64,000 bases of DNA from Planctomycetaceae bacterium (GCA_019636285.1 JAHBXV010000005.1:1-64000); one strand, 5' to 3'; counted from the first letter of the stretch, positions 19,201 through 28,754 are shown. Notes: a model not told the origin generated them from the sequence alone. A program made the numbers and translations.

Positions 19201-19404
19201 GTTCCCTTTCAGCCGCAAGCCATTCCGCTCCCGGTCGTGCGAACGTCGCGCGACTGGTATCGCGGCAGCCGCGATCATCTTGAATTTGCCGAAATTCGCC
19301 CTGACGGTTCCACCGAGACATTTCAACCGGCGAACAAGGCCGAGTTCTGGCAGGCCGTGAACCGGCAGACGCTGACGGGCGAGGAATTCGTTCGCACCAC
19401 GTAA
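16207..19404 (+). CDS. dabA: DabA, catalytic-like subunit of the DAB inorganic carbon concentrating complex
   Basis: DUF2309 protein, 1065 residues from the ATG at 16207; an upstream GTG at 16144 or ATG at 16159 would add 21 or 16 residues. The beta-carbonic-anhydrase-like zinc site is intact: Cys513 and Asp515 in CIDAREES, His701 in VVGHGSS and Cys716 in YDCGACSG. The His-Cys spacing of 15 matches the characterised Halothiobacillus enzyme. DabA with membrane partner DabB takes up CO2 and converts it to bicarbonate, driven by a cation gradient. dabB follows after 60 bases and a third membrane subunit overlaps dabB, so this is one operon. Confidence 0.95.
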   Translation: MSIVPDCEGAHDAALASSSKPAPARISELVAKAAELLPSQGPITAFAFLNTLQGLEDRPFDDGLVEGAHLFGCQPYLPESKFREHLARGRITADDLLAAVSRDLGSDMAAEPIAGLVSRGELRLKMLEHPIYNGPPAELRWYIAETDALKRIRVDVSPDIRRQFLEATERWTLRDLRADGEATHHTARGFCADLMTHFGESTIEDWSAGVWEEFSLQLLWRIARQGVHQVHQHHEQRAKEHRLANPDDLMRQVAGASPSEAANDILIPYCAGFLDQGLAAWPLPVRQLGFYRGFLRLFGRAAGPSPLHRALASEFDRLDRGNVDVSDCIVQSLQQMGISPEEERPFLVRSLLALRGWAGMLWQAEARGDRIPRPAPPGTLVDYLAVRLVIERVALVVLARSHLGLKDSPVGIIEHLRRHRPPQEPVGVEQRAFLVFQVAQLFGWSAERLHQLSGTQWSQLLEELHAFGSLARRRCFQHAFERRLRNAALQAIATHREESVPEADVPVFQAMFCIDAREESFRRHLEETEPRCQTFGVAGFFGVPIYYRGIHDAHFATLCPIVVRPKHWLVEEVLLTDEERHQRRTRSRRVLGQASLQVQQGSHGLIAGALLTAGFGVLASIPLVARVLFPQLAASIRSAANRFVEAPPQTRLHIERIAESPSPLPDGIGFNVEEMAGFCERLLRDIGLTEGFSRLVFVVGHGSSCLNNPHKSCYDCGACSGSAGGPNGRAVAMMMNDPRVRALLNERGIPIPEQTRFVGAQHDTAVDAVQFFDLDLLPGTHRNDLQTARATLNEACERNAHERCRRFYSAPLNLSPAAAHRHVRERSEDMAQTRPEFGNATNAYCIVGRRQLTRGLFLDRRSFLVSYDPLSDDERLTILERILSAVVPVCEGINLQYTLAAIDPAGWGSGTKLPHNVTSLLGVMDGARSDLRPGLPWQGVEIHEPVRLLFVVEATIAGIEQILARNAAIARIVINGWVQFAVRDPRDASLHYLSRGRFVPFQPQAIPLPVVRTSRDWYRGSRDHLEFAEIRPDGSTETFQPANKAEFWQAVNRQTLTGEEFVRTT

Positions 19405-19464
19405 CCCTTACCACGCCAGACATTCGCTCACAGCTCACCGCGCAACTTCGGGCCTGTTGCCACC

Positions 19465-20853
19465 ATGACACTTGCAGCCGTTATTACGTTCCTCGGCATT
19501 ATCGTCGCTGTCTCGCCGCTGTCACTGGTAGTGATGATCGGCGTCCCCGCGCTCATCCGCCGGCCGGTGGGAGACGATGCGACCGTCCGCCTCGTCCAGA
19601 TCGCCACGATCCTCGGGCTGGTCGCGGCCCTCGGCATGCTCGGGATCATGCTGTCGACCGGACTGCGGCATGTTCCCGTGGAAATCGGCCATTGGGTGAC
19701 AATTCCCGGCTATCACCTGAATCTGCGTTTCATTTTCGATCGGCTCTCCGTCCCGCTGGTCGTTTTGACCTTTCTGCTGTGCGGAGTCATCAGCGCGTTC
19801 GTGTCGCGGTATATGCATCGCGAGCCGGGCGCGAATCGGTTTCATGTCTGCTATGCCTTGTTTCTGGCGGGAATGACGTTTGCCTCGGCAGCAGCCACCA
19901 TTGAAACGTTGTTTCTGGGCTGGGAACTCGTCGGGTTGTCGTCGGCGATGCTGGTGGCGTTTTACCACCAGCGAACCGGCCCCGTGCGGAATGGACTTCG
20001 TGTCTGGACAATCTATCGTATCTCCGACGCCGCCCTGCTGATGGCTTCCGTTGCCCTGCACCACCTGCATGGCGAAGGCGACCTGACGATTGCGTTGGGA
20101 AGGAACTGGCCCGACGGAGCCTCGGTTCTGACGTCCTCACAATCGCTGTGGGTAGGACTGCTGATCCTCTTAGCGGCGATGGGAAAATCGGCTCTCATTC
20201 CGTTTTCCGGCTGGTTGCCGCGAGCGATGGAAGGTCCGACGCCGTCCAGCGCCATCTTCTATGGCGCGCTGTCGGTTCATCTGGGGGCCTACCTGCTGCT
20301 GCGCGCCAGCCCGCTCCTGGATCAATCGCCGCTGCTGGCCGCGCTGGTCACCATTATCGGGCTGGCCACCGCCGCGTATGCGGCTCTCGTCGCGCGCGTT
20401 CAGACCGACATCAAATCAGCCCTCAGTTTCGCCTCGCTGACGCAGGTCGGCCTGATCGTCGCCGAGATTGGCATCGGCTTCCGCTACCTCGCGCTCATCC
20501 ATCTACTGGGGCATGCGTGCCTCAGAACCCTGCAATTTCTGCGGGCTCCCGCCTTGCTGGGCGACCGGCAAAGCCTGGAGAACGCGCTGGGCCGACGGCT
20601 TGCACCGGCGGCCGAGTTGTCGGCGGCTCAAATTGCCCGCTCGCTGGCGTGGTATCGCTGGGCGTTCGAGCGGGGATTTCTCGATCAGAGTCTTGATCGC
20701 TTCGTGGTGGAACCCGTGCTGGGAGTGTTTCGCTGGTGCGACCGCCAGGAGCGGCGGTGGGTGAAGTTCCTTGAGGGTGACGGCGATGTTGTGGGCACGG
20801 CGGCTGAACGACAGCCCGTCGCCGCGACTCCCGCGCTGGAGGATCTGCCATGA
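19465..20853 (+). CDS. dabB: DabB, NuoL/MrpA-like proton-conducting membrane subunit
   Basis: The 462-residue polytopic protein is of the Proton_antipo_M family. It keeps the TM5-type glutamate in FLGWELVGLSSAML and the TM7-type lysine in AAMGKSALIPFSGWLP, followed by AMEGPTPSSAIFYGAL. These residues are required for proton movement in complex I and Mrp subunits. In DAB complexes DabB anchors DabA and couples cation flow to CO2 hydration. The tail after the last TM is soluble. The stop overlaps the next gene as ATGA. Confidence 0.92.
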   Translation: MTLAAVITFLGIIVAVSPLSLVVMIGVPALIRRPVGDDATVRLVQIATILGLVAALGMLGIMLSTGLRHVPVEIGHWVTIPGYHLNLRFIFDRLSVPLVVLTFLLCGVISAFVSRYMHREPGANRFHVCYALFLAGMTFASAAATIETLFLGWELVGLSSAMLVAFYHQRTGPVRNGLRVWTIYRISDAALLMASVALHHLHGEGDLTIALGRNWPDGASVLTSSQSLWVGLLILLAAMGKSALIPFSGWLPRAMEGPTPSSAIFYGALSVHLGAYLLLRASPLLDQSPLLAALVTIIGLATAAYAALVARVQTDIKSALSFASLTQVGLIVAEIGIGFRYLALIHLLGHACLRTLQFLRAPALLGDRQSLENALGRRLAPAAELSAAQIARSLAWYRWAFERGFLDQSLDRFVVEPVLGVFRWCDRQERRWVKFLEGDGDVVGTAAERQPVAATPALEDLP

Positions 20854-22316
20854 GTGAACTTCACTTCCCCTGGCTGGAATTCTCCATCGCACTCCCGATT
20901 CTCGGCGCACTGATTGTTTCGCGGCTGAATGAGAGCTTCACGGCCCGCAAATGGACAGCCGTCATTTCGGGAATCACGCTGATCTCGACGATCGCGGCTT
21001 GGGAAGATCTCTACCTGGTTCACGCGACCGAAGCCGCCGACCGCTGGGACTTGAGTTCGGCTCTGCTTGGTCGACGGCTGCTGACCATCGATGAACTGAG
21101 CGCGCCGCTGCTGCCGATGGTCGCGCTCTTATTCTTTCTGACATGCATGGCGACGCCGCGGACCAAGCTGCGGCGATTTTCCTTCGCGTGGACACTGGTG
21201 GCAGAGGCCATTGCCCTGGCGACCCTGAGCTGCCGAGAACCCTGGCCGCTGATCACGTTGTTAGGCCTGGGAATTCTTCCTCCGTATCGAGAACTCCGGA
21301 ATCGGGGTCGTCCCAGCCGGGTCTATGTGCTGCATATGCTGTTGTTTCAGTCGCTTTTAATCATCGGCTGGATTGGCGTGGAAGCCGAGGGATCGGAGCA
21401 GGTTCATAGTCTGATCGCACTGGTTCCGCTACTGTTGGCGATTCTCATCCGTAGCGCTGTCTTCCCCTTTCATACCTGGGTCTTGGAACTGGCCGAGAAC
21501 AACTCGTTCGGAACCACGCTGCTATTTCTGACTCCCTTAACCTGCGCCTATGCAGCCGTCCGGCTGGTCGTCCCGATTTCGCCGGACTGGGTTCTGCGGG
21601 CAATGGGAGTGATGTCGCTCTTCACTGCCGTCTACACGGCTGGCCTTGCGCTGGTGCAGACCGATGCCCGCCGTTTGTTCTGCTATCTATTTCTCAGCCA
21701 TTCGGCGATCGTGCTGGTGGGGATGGAAATGGCGACGCCCATCGGCCTCACGGGGGGCCTGTGCGTCTGGCTCTCGACCGGACTGGCCCTGACCGGCTTC
21801 GGACTGACGCTGCGGGCACTCGAGGCCCGGTTCGGTCGGCTGACTCTTTGCCAGCACCTGGGCTATTACGAACACACCCCGACGCTGGCGATGTGCTTTC
21901 TGATTACCGGACTGGCCAGCGTAGGCTTTCCCGGCACGATCGGCTTCGTGGGGACCGAACTTCTGATCGACGGTGCCGTAGGCGTCTATCCCTCGATCGG
22001 CGTGATGGTCGTCCTCGCCTCCGCCCTGAACGGCATCGCCGTCGTCCGGGCCTATATGCTGCTCTTCGCGGGCAAACCGCACGAATCGACGATCTCGGTC
22101 CGCATCAGCACGCGCGAACGCTTCGCGGTCCTGTTACTCGTCTTTCTGCTCCTCGGCGGCGGCCTCTTACCCGGCCCCGGCGTCCAGTCGCGCCACCACG
22201 CGGCTGTTGAAATCCTCGGCAGCCGAGCCGCCCTCTGGCCGAATGCGGGACAAGATTTCGACGGTAGTGTTGATTCCGAACCGCATGCGCCAGCGGAGAG
22301 TTCGCACGAGCATTGA
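20850..22316 (+). CDS. Third, NuoM/NuoL-like membrane subunit of the dab operon
   Basis: The 488-residue polytopic protein is related to the Proton_antipo_M family and translationally coupled to dabB (ATGA). The family segment appears as LIRSAVFPFHTWVLELAE, so the usual TM7 lysine (K-S-A) is an arginine here, and the GWE motif of TM5 is not recognisable (REPWPLITLLGLG). TDARRLFCYLFLSHSAIV corresponds to the conserved TM8 helix, with Arg rather than Lys. The C-terminus is a His/Glu-rich soluble tail. It may be a structural or regulatory partner of DabAB, or an extra ion path. Two-gene dabAB is the characterised arrangement, so this third member deserves attention. Confidence 0.8.
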   Translation: MSELHFPWLEFSIALPILGALIVSRLNESFTARKWTAVISGITLISTIAAWEDLYLVHATEAADRWDLSSALLGRRLLTIDELSAPLLPMVALLFFLTCMATPRTKLRRFSFAWTLVAEAIALATLSCREPWPLITLLGLGILPPYRELRNRGRPSRVYVLHMLLFQSLLIIGWIGVEAEGSEQVHSLIALVPLLLAILIRSAVFPFHTWVLELAENNSFGTTLLFLTPLTCAYAAVRLVVPISPDWVLRAMGVMSLFTAVYTAGLALVQTDARRLFCYLFLSHSAIVLVGMEMATPIGLTGGLCVWLSTGLALTGFGLTLRALEARFGRLTLCQHLGYYEHTPTLAMCFLITGLASVGFPGTIGFVGTELLIDGAVGVYPSIGVMVVLASALNGIAVVRAYMLLFAGKPHESTISVRISTRERFAVLLLVFLLLGGGLLPGPGVQSRHHAAVEILGSRAALWPNAGQDFDGSVDSEPHAPAESSHEH

Positions 22317-22340
22317 GGATCACGTTGACTGCATTGGCGC

Positions 22341-22363
22341 GTGTGCCACGGCTCTGCGAGCCG
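22341..22363. repeat. Single palindromic repeat unit, CACGGCTC-TGC-GAGCCGTG type
   Basis: GTGCCACGGCTC-TGC-GAGCCGTG shares the GTGCCAC lead and the hairpin form of the repeats at 1-62 and 28755-28830, with a different stem sequence. It lies 24 bases after the dab operon and may also act as its transcript end. Confidence 0.45.
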
Positions 22364-22464
22364 TGTTAATCCTTCCGACCCACAAGCAAGCACCCAAAAC
22401 CGAATCGAGCCAGATCGCCCGGGCACCGACACAGGGCACGAGCCCGACCGAATGAACAAACCAA

Positions 22465-22923
22465 ATGGGACACGCGATCTCAGCATTGTTGACGCGGGCC
22501 GAGGTCTCCGTTGAGAAAGCGGCGGCGTTCGGGCTCCCGGTCATTCAGCTTCCCCAGCACATATCCATGTTGCCGCTGACGCCTGAGCATCTCGATCGAT
22601 GGTCTGAAGCGCTCGGCATCTCAGGCTTCAAGTCGGAGCGACCGCTTCTCAACGGCAACATTGCCCATCACATCGCGATTCAGATTGTCGGCGAGCAAGC
22701 CTTCGCGATCATTGAAACAGACTATTTCGGCGGTGCCGGCGATCAGGCGGCGGTTGTCTATTCTGGTGAGAAGCTGCTGATGAGCCCCACTGTGGCTACC
22801 AAAGGTCCAATCAACCAAGCGCTGCGTCTACTTGGAGTGTCGGCAGATCAAGGACACGATGAATTTGACACGATAGGACTTGGTGAATTTCGGACGTTCG
22901 AGGACTTCCGCGAAATGCTTTGA
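22465..22923 (+). CDS. Unknown small soluble protein, first of a pair
   Basis: The protein is 152 residues, acidic and without a signal peptide. The centre (NIAHHIAIQIVGEQAFAIIE) reads as two beta strands, and the C-terminus ends EFRTFEDFREML. I do not recognise the family. Size, acidity and position beside another small unknown protein and an insertion sequence resemble immunity or antitoxin-like genes of accessory regions, but no toxin partner is seen. The start is the ATG at 22465; no clear ribosome site. Confidence 0.6.
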   Translation: MGHAISALLTRAEVSVEKAAAFGLPVIQLPQHISMLPLTPEHLDRWSEALGISGFKSERPLLNGNIAHHIAIQIVGEQAFAIIETDYFGGAGDQAAVVYSGEKLLMSPTVATKGPINQALRLLGVSADQGHDEFDTIGLGEFRTFEDFREML

Positions 22924-22995
22924 CCTGGCCTCAGCGGAAATCTTTCGACGTCCAATTCCAAAGCACGTTGCCTCAGCAGATGAAGTGGGTGACCA

Positions 22996-23406
22996 ATGAG
23001 TCATGACTTTGCGTTCTGGGACAGCGATGAGCCGCTTGAAAGTGAGGCGGCGGCTGAAATCTATGCGGCGCTCATTGAAGCGGGCACAAGTCCACGGGTG
23101 CGGCCCTCCGACAAGATCGCTCTGTTGGCGCGCGAAATAGCATCACGATGGCCGCTTCCGGAGCCGGGGCTGGAGGACGACTGGCCGTTTGCGTCGCCGC
23201 CCGATGTTTCCGAGGCGCACCTGATTGTATGCATTGTGCCATCTCGGCTCTGGGACGTGTGGCCGAAGCTCGGCGAGCTTGCGAAGGCATACGAACTGGT
23301 CATGTATGACCCGCAACAGAGTCACGTCTTCCTGCCGCCGCGGCTTTCCCGCAAGCGAACAAAGGAACGGGCGAAAGCCAGGCAGCAACGACCGCCGGGT
23401 ACTTAA
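22996..23406 (+). CDS. Unknown small soluble protein, second of a pair
   Basis: The protein is 136 residues. It begins MSHDFAFWDSDEPLESEAAA, a pattern (FWDSD..L....A..IY) that recurs in bacterial proteins of unknown function often annotated near polymorphic toxin loci. A central AHLIVCIVPSRLWDVWPKL strand-helix precedes a basic C-terminal tail (RLSRKRTKERAKARQQR). It is 72 bases downstream of the previous gene and 40 bases upstream of the insertion sequence. I assign no function. Confidence 0.6.
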   Translation: MSHDFAFWDSDEPLESEAAAEIYAALIEAGTSPRVRPSDKIALLAREIASRWPLPEPGLEDDWPFASPPDVSEAHLIVCIVPSRLWDVWPKLGELAKAYELVMYDPQQSHVFLPPRLSRKRTKERAKARQQRPPGT

Positions 23407-23446
23407 CCGGTTCGGATTCTGCGCTCAGCGAACCTGACTCTGCTAG

Positions 23447-24318
23447 AGGCGGTTTCAAAACTCAGGGTGAATTAAGCTGGCGCCCTCTCGGGAGTTAGGT
23501 TAAGACGGTCATCGAAAGGAGTCTTTCGATGGCGCTCAGGGAAGTTTTACTCACGGACGCGCAATGGGCAAAGATCCAGCCGCTCTTGCCCCAGCGGCCG
23601 CGCTCATCGCGCGGCGGACGGCCACCCGCCGATGATCGGGAGTGCTTCGAGGGCATCTTGTGGGTGCTCAAGACAGGAGCCCGCTGGAAGGATCTGCCCC
23701 GCGACTTTCCATCGCCGTCAACCTGCTGGAGGCGGATGAACGAGTGGGCAGATACTGGTGTGCTGGAGGCAATCTGGACGGCGTTCCTGGATGAACTCAA
23801 TGACCAGCAACTACTGGACTGGGACGAAGTCTTCGTGGATGCGTCCTTCTCGCCGGCTAAAAAAGGGGGCTTTGCGTCGGAAAAACCAAGCGCGGAAAGG
23901 GAACCAAGTGGATGCTTCTGGTTGATGGCCAGGGTCTTCCTGTGGCATGCCGGACCGCGAGTGCTTCTCCTGCAGAGGTCACGCTGGTCGAAGACCTCGC
24001 GGCGCAAGTGACCGTCGAGGATGGGCCCGTTCCGCTTGTCGCAGACCGGGCTTACGACAGCGATCCGCACCGAGCCCGGCTTAAGGAACAAGGATTCGAT
24101 CTGGTCTGCCCGCATCGTCGCGGCCGCCAGCGACCGCCGACGCAGGACGGCCGTAAACTCCGGCGCTACAAACGCCGGTGGAAGGTCGAACGCACCATTT
24201 CCTGGCTGGGAAACTACCGTCGACTGCTGGTGCGGCACGAGTACCATATCCACATGTTCCAGGGATTTATCACGCTCGCCTGCGTGATGTTATGCCTCAA
24301 ACGGTTTTGAAACCGCCT
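23447..24318 (+). mobile_element. IS5-family insertion sequence (IS427-like), complete
   Basis: The 872-base element is bounded by 15-base perfect inverted repeats AGGCGGTTTCAAAAC, directly flanked on both sides by CTAG, the likely target duplication (palindromic, so its orientation cannot be told). It encodes one transposase in two overlapping frames. Length, frameshift and DDE layout fit the IS427 group. A related solitary end occurs at 46248-46266. Confidence 0.9.
23529..24310 (+). CDS. IS5-family DDE transposase made by -1 frameshifting
   Basis: Frame one (from 23529) carries the N-terminal helix-turn-helix part (LTDAQWAKIQPLLP, RGGRPPADDRECFEGILWVLKTGARWKDLP) and the first catalytic Asp in VFVDASF. 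The second frame carries LLVDGQGLPVACR, ADRAYDSD with the second Asp, and KVERTISWLGNYRRL with the Glu. The frames join by a -1 shift at A6G5 (23859-23869), a typical slippery run. Frame one alone would end at 24011. The ribosome site GGAG (23518-23521) lies in an 8-pair hairpin ATCGAAAG-GAGT-CTTTCGAT whose right arm runs into the start codon, so initiation is probably damped. The element looks intact and potentially active. Confidence 0.88.
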
Positions 24319-24442
24319 CTAGGAGAATTCGAGGCAGAATCTGTCTGCCTCGGTAGCAGCCGTGGCTTTTCTGGTATCATCACGCCCGGTCCCGGCGGTA
24401 GGAGCCGCTGGGTTTGATCGATGGCGCCCTCTGGTGTTTGCC

Positions 24443-25234
24443 ATGTTTCCACGACTTTCGACAATCGTGACCGCTCTCGCGTTGCTGTCCACCGTTTGTC
24501 TCGCGGGCATTCGCTCGGAAGGCAAGTACAGCGGTGTTGTTATTTTCGATCGTTGGGACGGATGCACGCTCTACAGCGGCGTTTACGTGATGTACATCTC
24601 CGAGGATGTGAAAGAGCAACTGCGAGCCGACGCCGGCAAGTGCGTGCAGATCGACGCGACGGACGTTGTGCAACCGAGAAATCCGGTCGATGGGTTGATC
24701 CGACAGTTCAAAGTTCTCGGCGCGGCTCCGGCAGCCAAGGAGTGGGAATCGCTGGACGGGTTGAAGCTCTCCGTTGTTCGTGCGTTCGAAGATGGCCATC
24801 CCCCCGAGTTCCTCATTCGAGTCGAAAACGTCGGCGACAAGCCACGCGTACTCCGCATGAATTCTCTCGCTCCGACCTTATTGAAGGGGAAGCCGACTGG
24901 CGGCAACGGCTTGAACCCTGCCGACGGACCGTCGATCGCGGCGGTCACCCGGCAATCCTTCTGGATCGATCTCGAAGGGCCCCGCATGCAGGAGTCCAGC
25001 GGGACGTGGCAATGGCGCGTCACATCGCCCGAGAAACTGAGCTCCAGCGTTTCGCTCGACCCGAAGGCAACCTTCGAACTGCGGTTGTCATTTACACTGC
25101 CGCCCGGCGAGTACGATTTCCTGGCCGGCTATGGCGGCGGCGTGCATGAAAATCAGTCCATTGCGTCGAACCGGATTGGCTTCGACGTGAGACAGGATGG
25201 GACTGCGGTGGAGGTGAAGGCGGTAAACAGATAA
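24443..25234 (+). CDS. Secreted or periplasmic protein of unknown function
   Basis: The protein is 263 residues from the ATG at 24443; a longer frame from 24362 would place the signal sequence internally. It starts MFPRLSTIVTALALLSTVCLAG, a signal peptide. Then comes a compact N-terminal domain with YSGVVIFDRWDGCTLYSGVYVMYI, and a C-terminal beta-rich domain ending in FTLPPGEYDFLAGYGGGVHE, which resembles planctomycete secreted beta-sandwich proteins. No catalytic motif is seen. It sits alone between the insertion sequence and the HEPN gene. Confidence 0.7.
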   Translation: MFPRLSTIVTALALLSTVCLAGIRSEGKYSGVVIFDRWDGCTLYSGVYVMYISEDVKEQLRADAGKCVQIDATDVVQPRNPVDGLIRQFKVLGAAPAAKEWESLDGLKLSVVRAFEDGHPPEFLIRVENVGDKPRVLRMNSLAPTLLKGKPTGGNGLNPADGPSIAAVTRQSFWIDLEGPRMQESSGTWQWRVTSPEKLSSSVSLDPKATFELRLSFTLPPGEYDFLAGYGGGVHENQSIASNRIGFDVRQDGTAVEVKAVNR

Positions 25235-25459
25235 GCCCCCTATTGGCCTATCAAATCGAGTCGCGAAGACGCGTACTGCAGCTATGTGCTTCTAGCCGAA
25301 GCCACGGCCCGCCACATTAACAACTTGCGTTCCGATTCTCTGGCTCTGGCTGGCGAATTGATTGGCTCTACGATATCGTCGAGTCACGATACAGTCCACT
25401 GAACTATTGCAACGACCCGAACAGTTCGCATTACCCGCCGTCTTCACTTCGGTGTCACT
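25235..25459. other. Intergenic region upstream of the HEPN gene
   Basis: I see no gene or clear terminator here. By eye it is more AT-rich than the flanking dab and asnS regions, like the gene that follows it. Confidence 0.4.
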
Positions 25460-26689
25460 ATGATGAACTTTGAGATGCTTGTCCTTGACCCCGGAAAAAA
25501 AACGCGTTGTGACAACGCTCTTAGTTTACTCTTTGCCCTTCGAAGTTTCTCGCGTCTTTGGCAGAAGCCCCAGCTCACTGAGGCTGACCTAACAATACGC
25601 GACCAGTCCTACTCTCTCCGAGTGTCTGACCAGGGGTCTCAATCAAGCGAACCCGCGACAAAATCACAATCTCGCGCATTTGCGATTGTTCTTGCCGGTG
25701 GCTATGAACACATTGAGCCTCTTCGGCTACCCATCGTCGAATTCATTGAGGAGCAGAAATTTGAGCATCGATATATCACCAAGGATGAAGTGTCTGGCTA
25801 TATCGCATGTGAGTTATATCCATATCTCTATCGGGTCGAGAACAGTCTTCGCGGTTACTTGACGCGATTCATGACAACACGTTTTGGCGGCACGTGGTGG
25901 AAGCTCACTGCATCGAAGGAGATGGACGAGAAAGCCAAAATGCGTAAGAAGAACGAGTTAGTGTTTGGAAAGCGCATTGACAATAGCTCCTTCCTGATAG
26001 ATTTCGACGAACTTGGAGAGTTGATATTTGAGCAAACTTCTGGCTTCTTGACCCGCGAGGATATTGAGAACCGGGTAATGCAATTGGCTGAAGACGTCGA
26101 TGCCCTGAAGGCGCTTAAGTCCGACCTGCAATCGAATTACCACAAGTTCTTCAAGAAGGCGTTTGCGGATCGCGATTTCAAGCAGAAATGGAAGGCATGG
26201 GAGTCGTTGCGGAACAAAGTTGCGCACACAAATCTGTTTACGAATGATGACTTGGTTGAAGGCAAGAAGATTGCCGCCGAGCTGATGAACATTATTTCCG
26301 ACGCTGATGAATCACCCGAGCAACCAACAGTTACCCAAGTCGAACGTGAGGCTGTACAAGAGCAGATCATCGCTCGAACCGGTTCTGAGCCATCTGTCGC
26401 TGCCGTCGCGCTTGATAACTCACTCCTAGATCTCAATGATGCACTCACTGAAGAAATCTTTCTTGAGGAATTGCACGAGCAAGAGACCTTCTATTCGGGT
26501 CTCACGAATGGCTTTGTTGGCTTGGTGCGGTTTCTTCGTTTCCATTTAACCGAACTTGGATACACAGAGGCTGAAGCTCGTAGCATGCTGAACAAGCTGC
26601 AACGCGCGAACAAAGTTGAGGTCTACTACGTAGAGAATCCATACGACAACACGACCAAGACTGCTGCGATTCGTTGCGCGACTCCATAG
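25460..26689 (+). CDS. HEPN-domain protein, possible RNase of a defence or toxin system
   Basis: The protein is 409 residues, AT-richer by eye than its neighbours. The central part resembles Swt1/ApeA-like HEPN domains: a helix LYPYLYRVENSLRGYLTRFM, an IDFDELGELIF segment, then WKAWESLRNKVAHTNLF. Arg251 and His256 in RNKVAH form the Rx4H motif that cleaves RNA in active HEPN proteins. The first ~100 residues and the C-terminal ~90 (a possible winged helix, GLVRFLRFHLTELGYTEAEARSML) are unassigned. Base composition and neighbours (insertion sequence, hicBA) suggest horizontal acquisition. A defensive or abortive-infection role is an inference; no partner nucleotidyltransferase or immunity gene is adjacent. 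Confidence 0.75.
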   Translation: MMNFEMLVLDPGKKTRCDNALSLLFALRSFSRLWQKPQLTEADLTIRDQSYSLRVSDQGSQSSEPATKSQSRAFAIVLAGGYEHIEPLRLPIVEFIEEQKFEHRYITKDEVSGYIACELYPYLYRVENSLRGYLTRFMTTRFGGTWWKLTASKEMDEKAKMRKKNELVFGKRIDNSSFLIDFDELGELIFEQTSGFLTREDIENRVMQLAEDVDALKALKSDLQSNYHKFFKKAFADRDFKQKWKAWESLRNKVAHTNLFTNDDLVEGKKIAAELMNIISDADESPEQPTVTQVEREAVQEQIIARTGSEPSVAAVALDNSLLDLNDALTEEIFLEELHEQETFYSGLTNGFVGLVRFLRFHLTELGYTEAEARSMLNKLQRANKVEVYYVENPYDNTTKTAAIRCATP

Positions 26690-26736
26690 GCTCACCTGCC
26701 CCAAGTAAACCAGATGGCCAGGGTTCTCGGCTTGCT

Positions 26737-26940
26737 CTATAGGACTACTCCGCCTCCGAAGGCGGGGGAGGCGCCATCAGTTTCAGAATGTGCCGGGCCA
26801 GTTGCTCGTTGATTTCGCGATGGCGGAACCGGCTGGGCGACTCCGGTCTCCGGGTTCCGATACCAGTCATGCTTCCCGCCATGTCGAATCAGGACGCAGC
26901 CCCATTCCTCCAGAGTGCGAATCAGATCGACACGTTTCAT
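26737..26940 (-). pseudogene. hicA: HicA-type toxin, frameshifted
   Basis: The N-terminus MKRVDLIRTLEEWGCVLIRH followed by GGKHDWYRNPETGVAQPVP is a good HicA double-stranded-RNA-binding-like domain, with the catalytic His in GGKHDWY. After residue 38 the frame changes. In the next frame the DNA continues as RHREINEQLARHILKLM, exactly the HicA C-terminal helix, ending at a TAG at 26745. One extra or two missing bases near 26820-26828 therefore break the gene. As it stands it would give a 67-residue protein with an aberrant tail. It overlaps hicB by four bases. Confidence 0.85.
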
Positions 26941-27128
26941 GGAATGACCAGCTCTTCCACGCGACGAATCTCGGGAATCGCCCCGGACGTGAGGTCGGCG
27001 TACAGATCCCGCAAGTGCTCGCGCAGATCATCCAACGTCTCGCCTTGAGTCTGGTAGTCCGGAAAGTCTTCCAGATACCCCAGCCAGACATCGCCGGCTT
27101 GCCAGACGACCACTTTCACGACATGCAT
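26937..27128 (-). CDS. hicB: HicB-type antitoxin
   Basis: The 63-residue product from ATG at 27128 has the partial RNase-H-like HicB fold: VKVVVWQAGDVWLGYLEDFP, then YQTQGETLDDLREHLRDLYA. No DNA-binding domain is attached, which is common in short HicB proteins. It precedes hicA with an ATGA overlap, the hicB-hicA order. The antitoxin appears intact although its toxin is broken. An upstream in-frame extension exists but has no protein-like character. Confidence 0.85.
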   Translation of the reverse strand: MHVVKVVVWQAGDVWLGYLEDFPDYQTQGETLDDLREHLRDLYADLTSGAIPEIRRVEELVIP

Positions 27129-27318
27129 GACCGTTTCCTTCCCGTTCGTTGCATCGGCTTGGCCCGTCGACACCACTTGATGGCCCTTGCAGCGGTTACC
27201 TGAAGCGTAACGACGGCATGATCGCTCTGGCAATTGGTGAATGATCCCGGACCAGGGGTCGATGCGACCCCCGGCTAAATGTTCCTTGGATACCATCGAG
27301 CGCGAACGTATTTCCCCG

Positions 27319-28716
<1,398 letters not shown>

Positions 28717-28754
28717 GCGGGCATCCCTGTCCGAGCTGGAGAATTCATCAGGTA

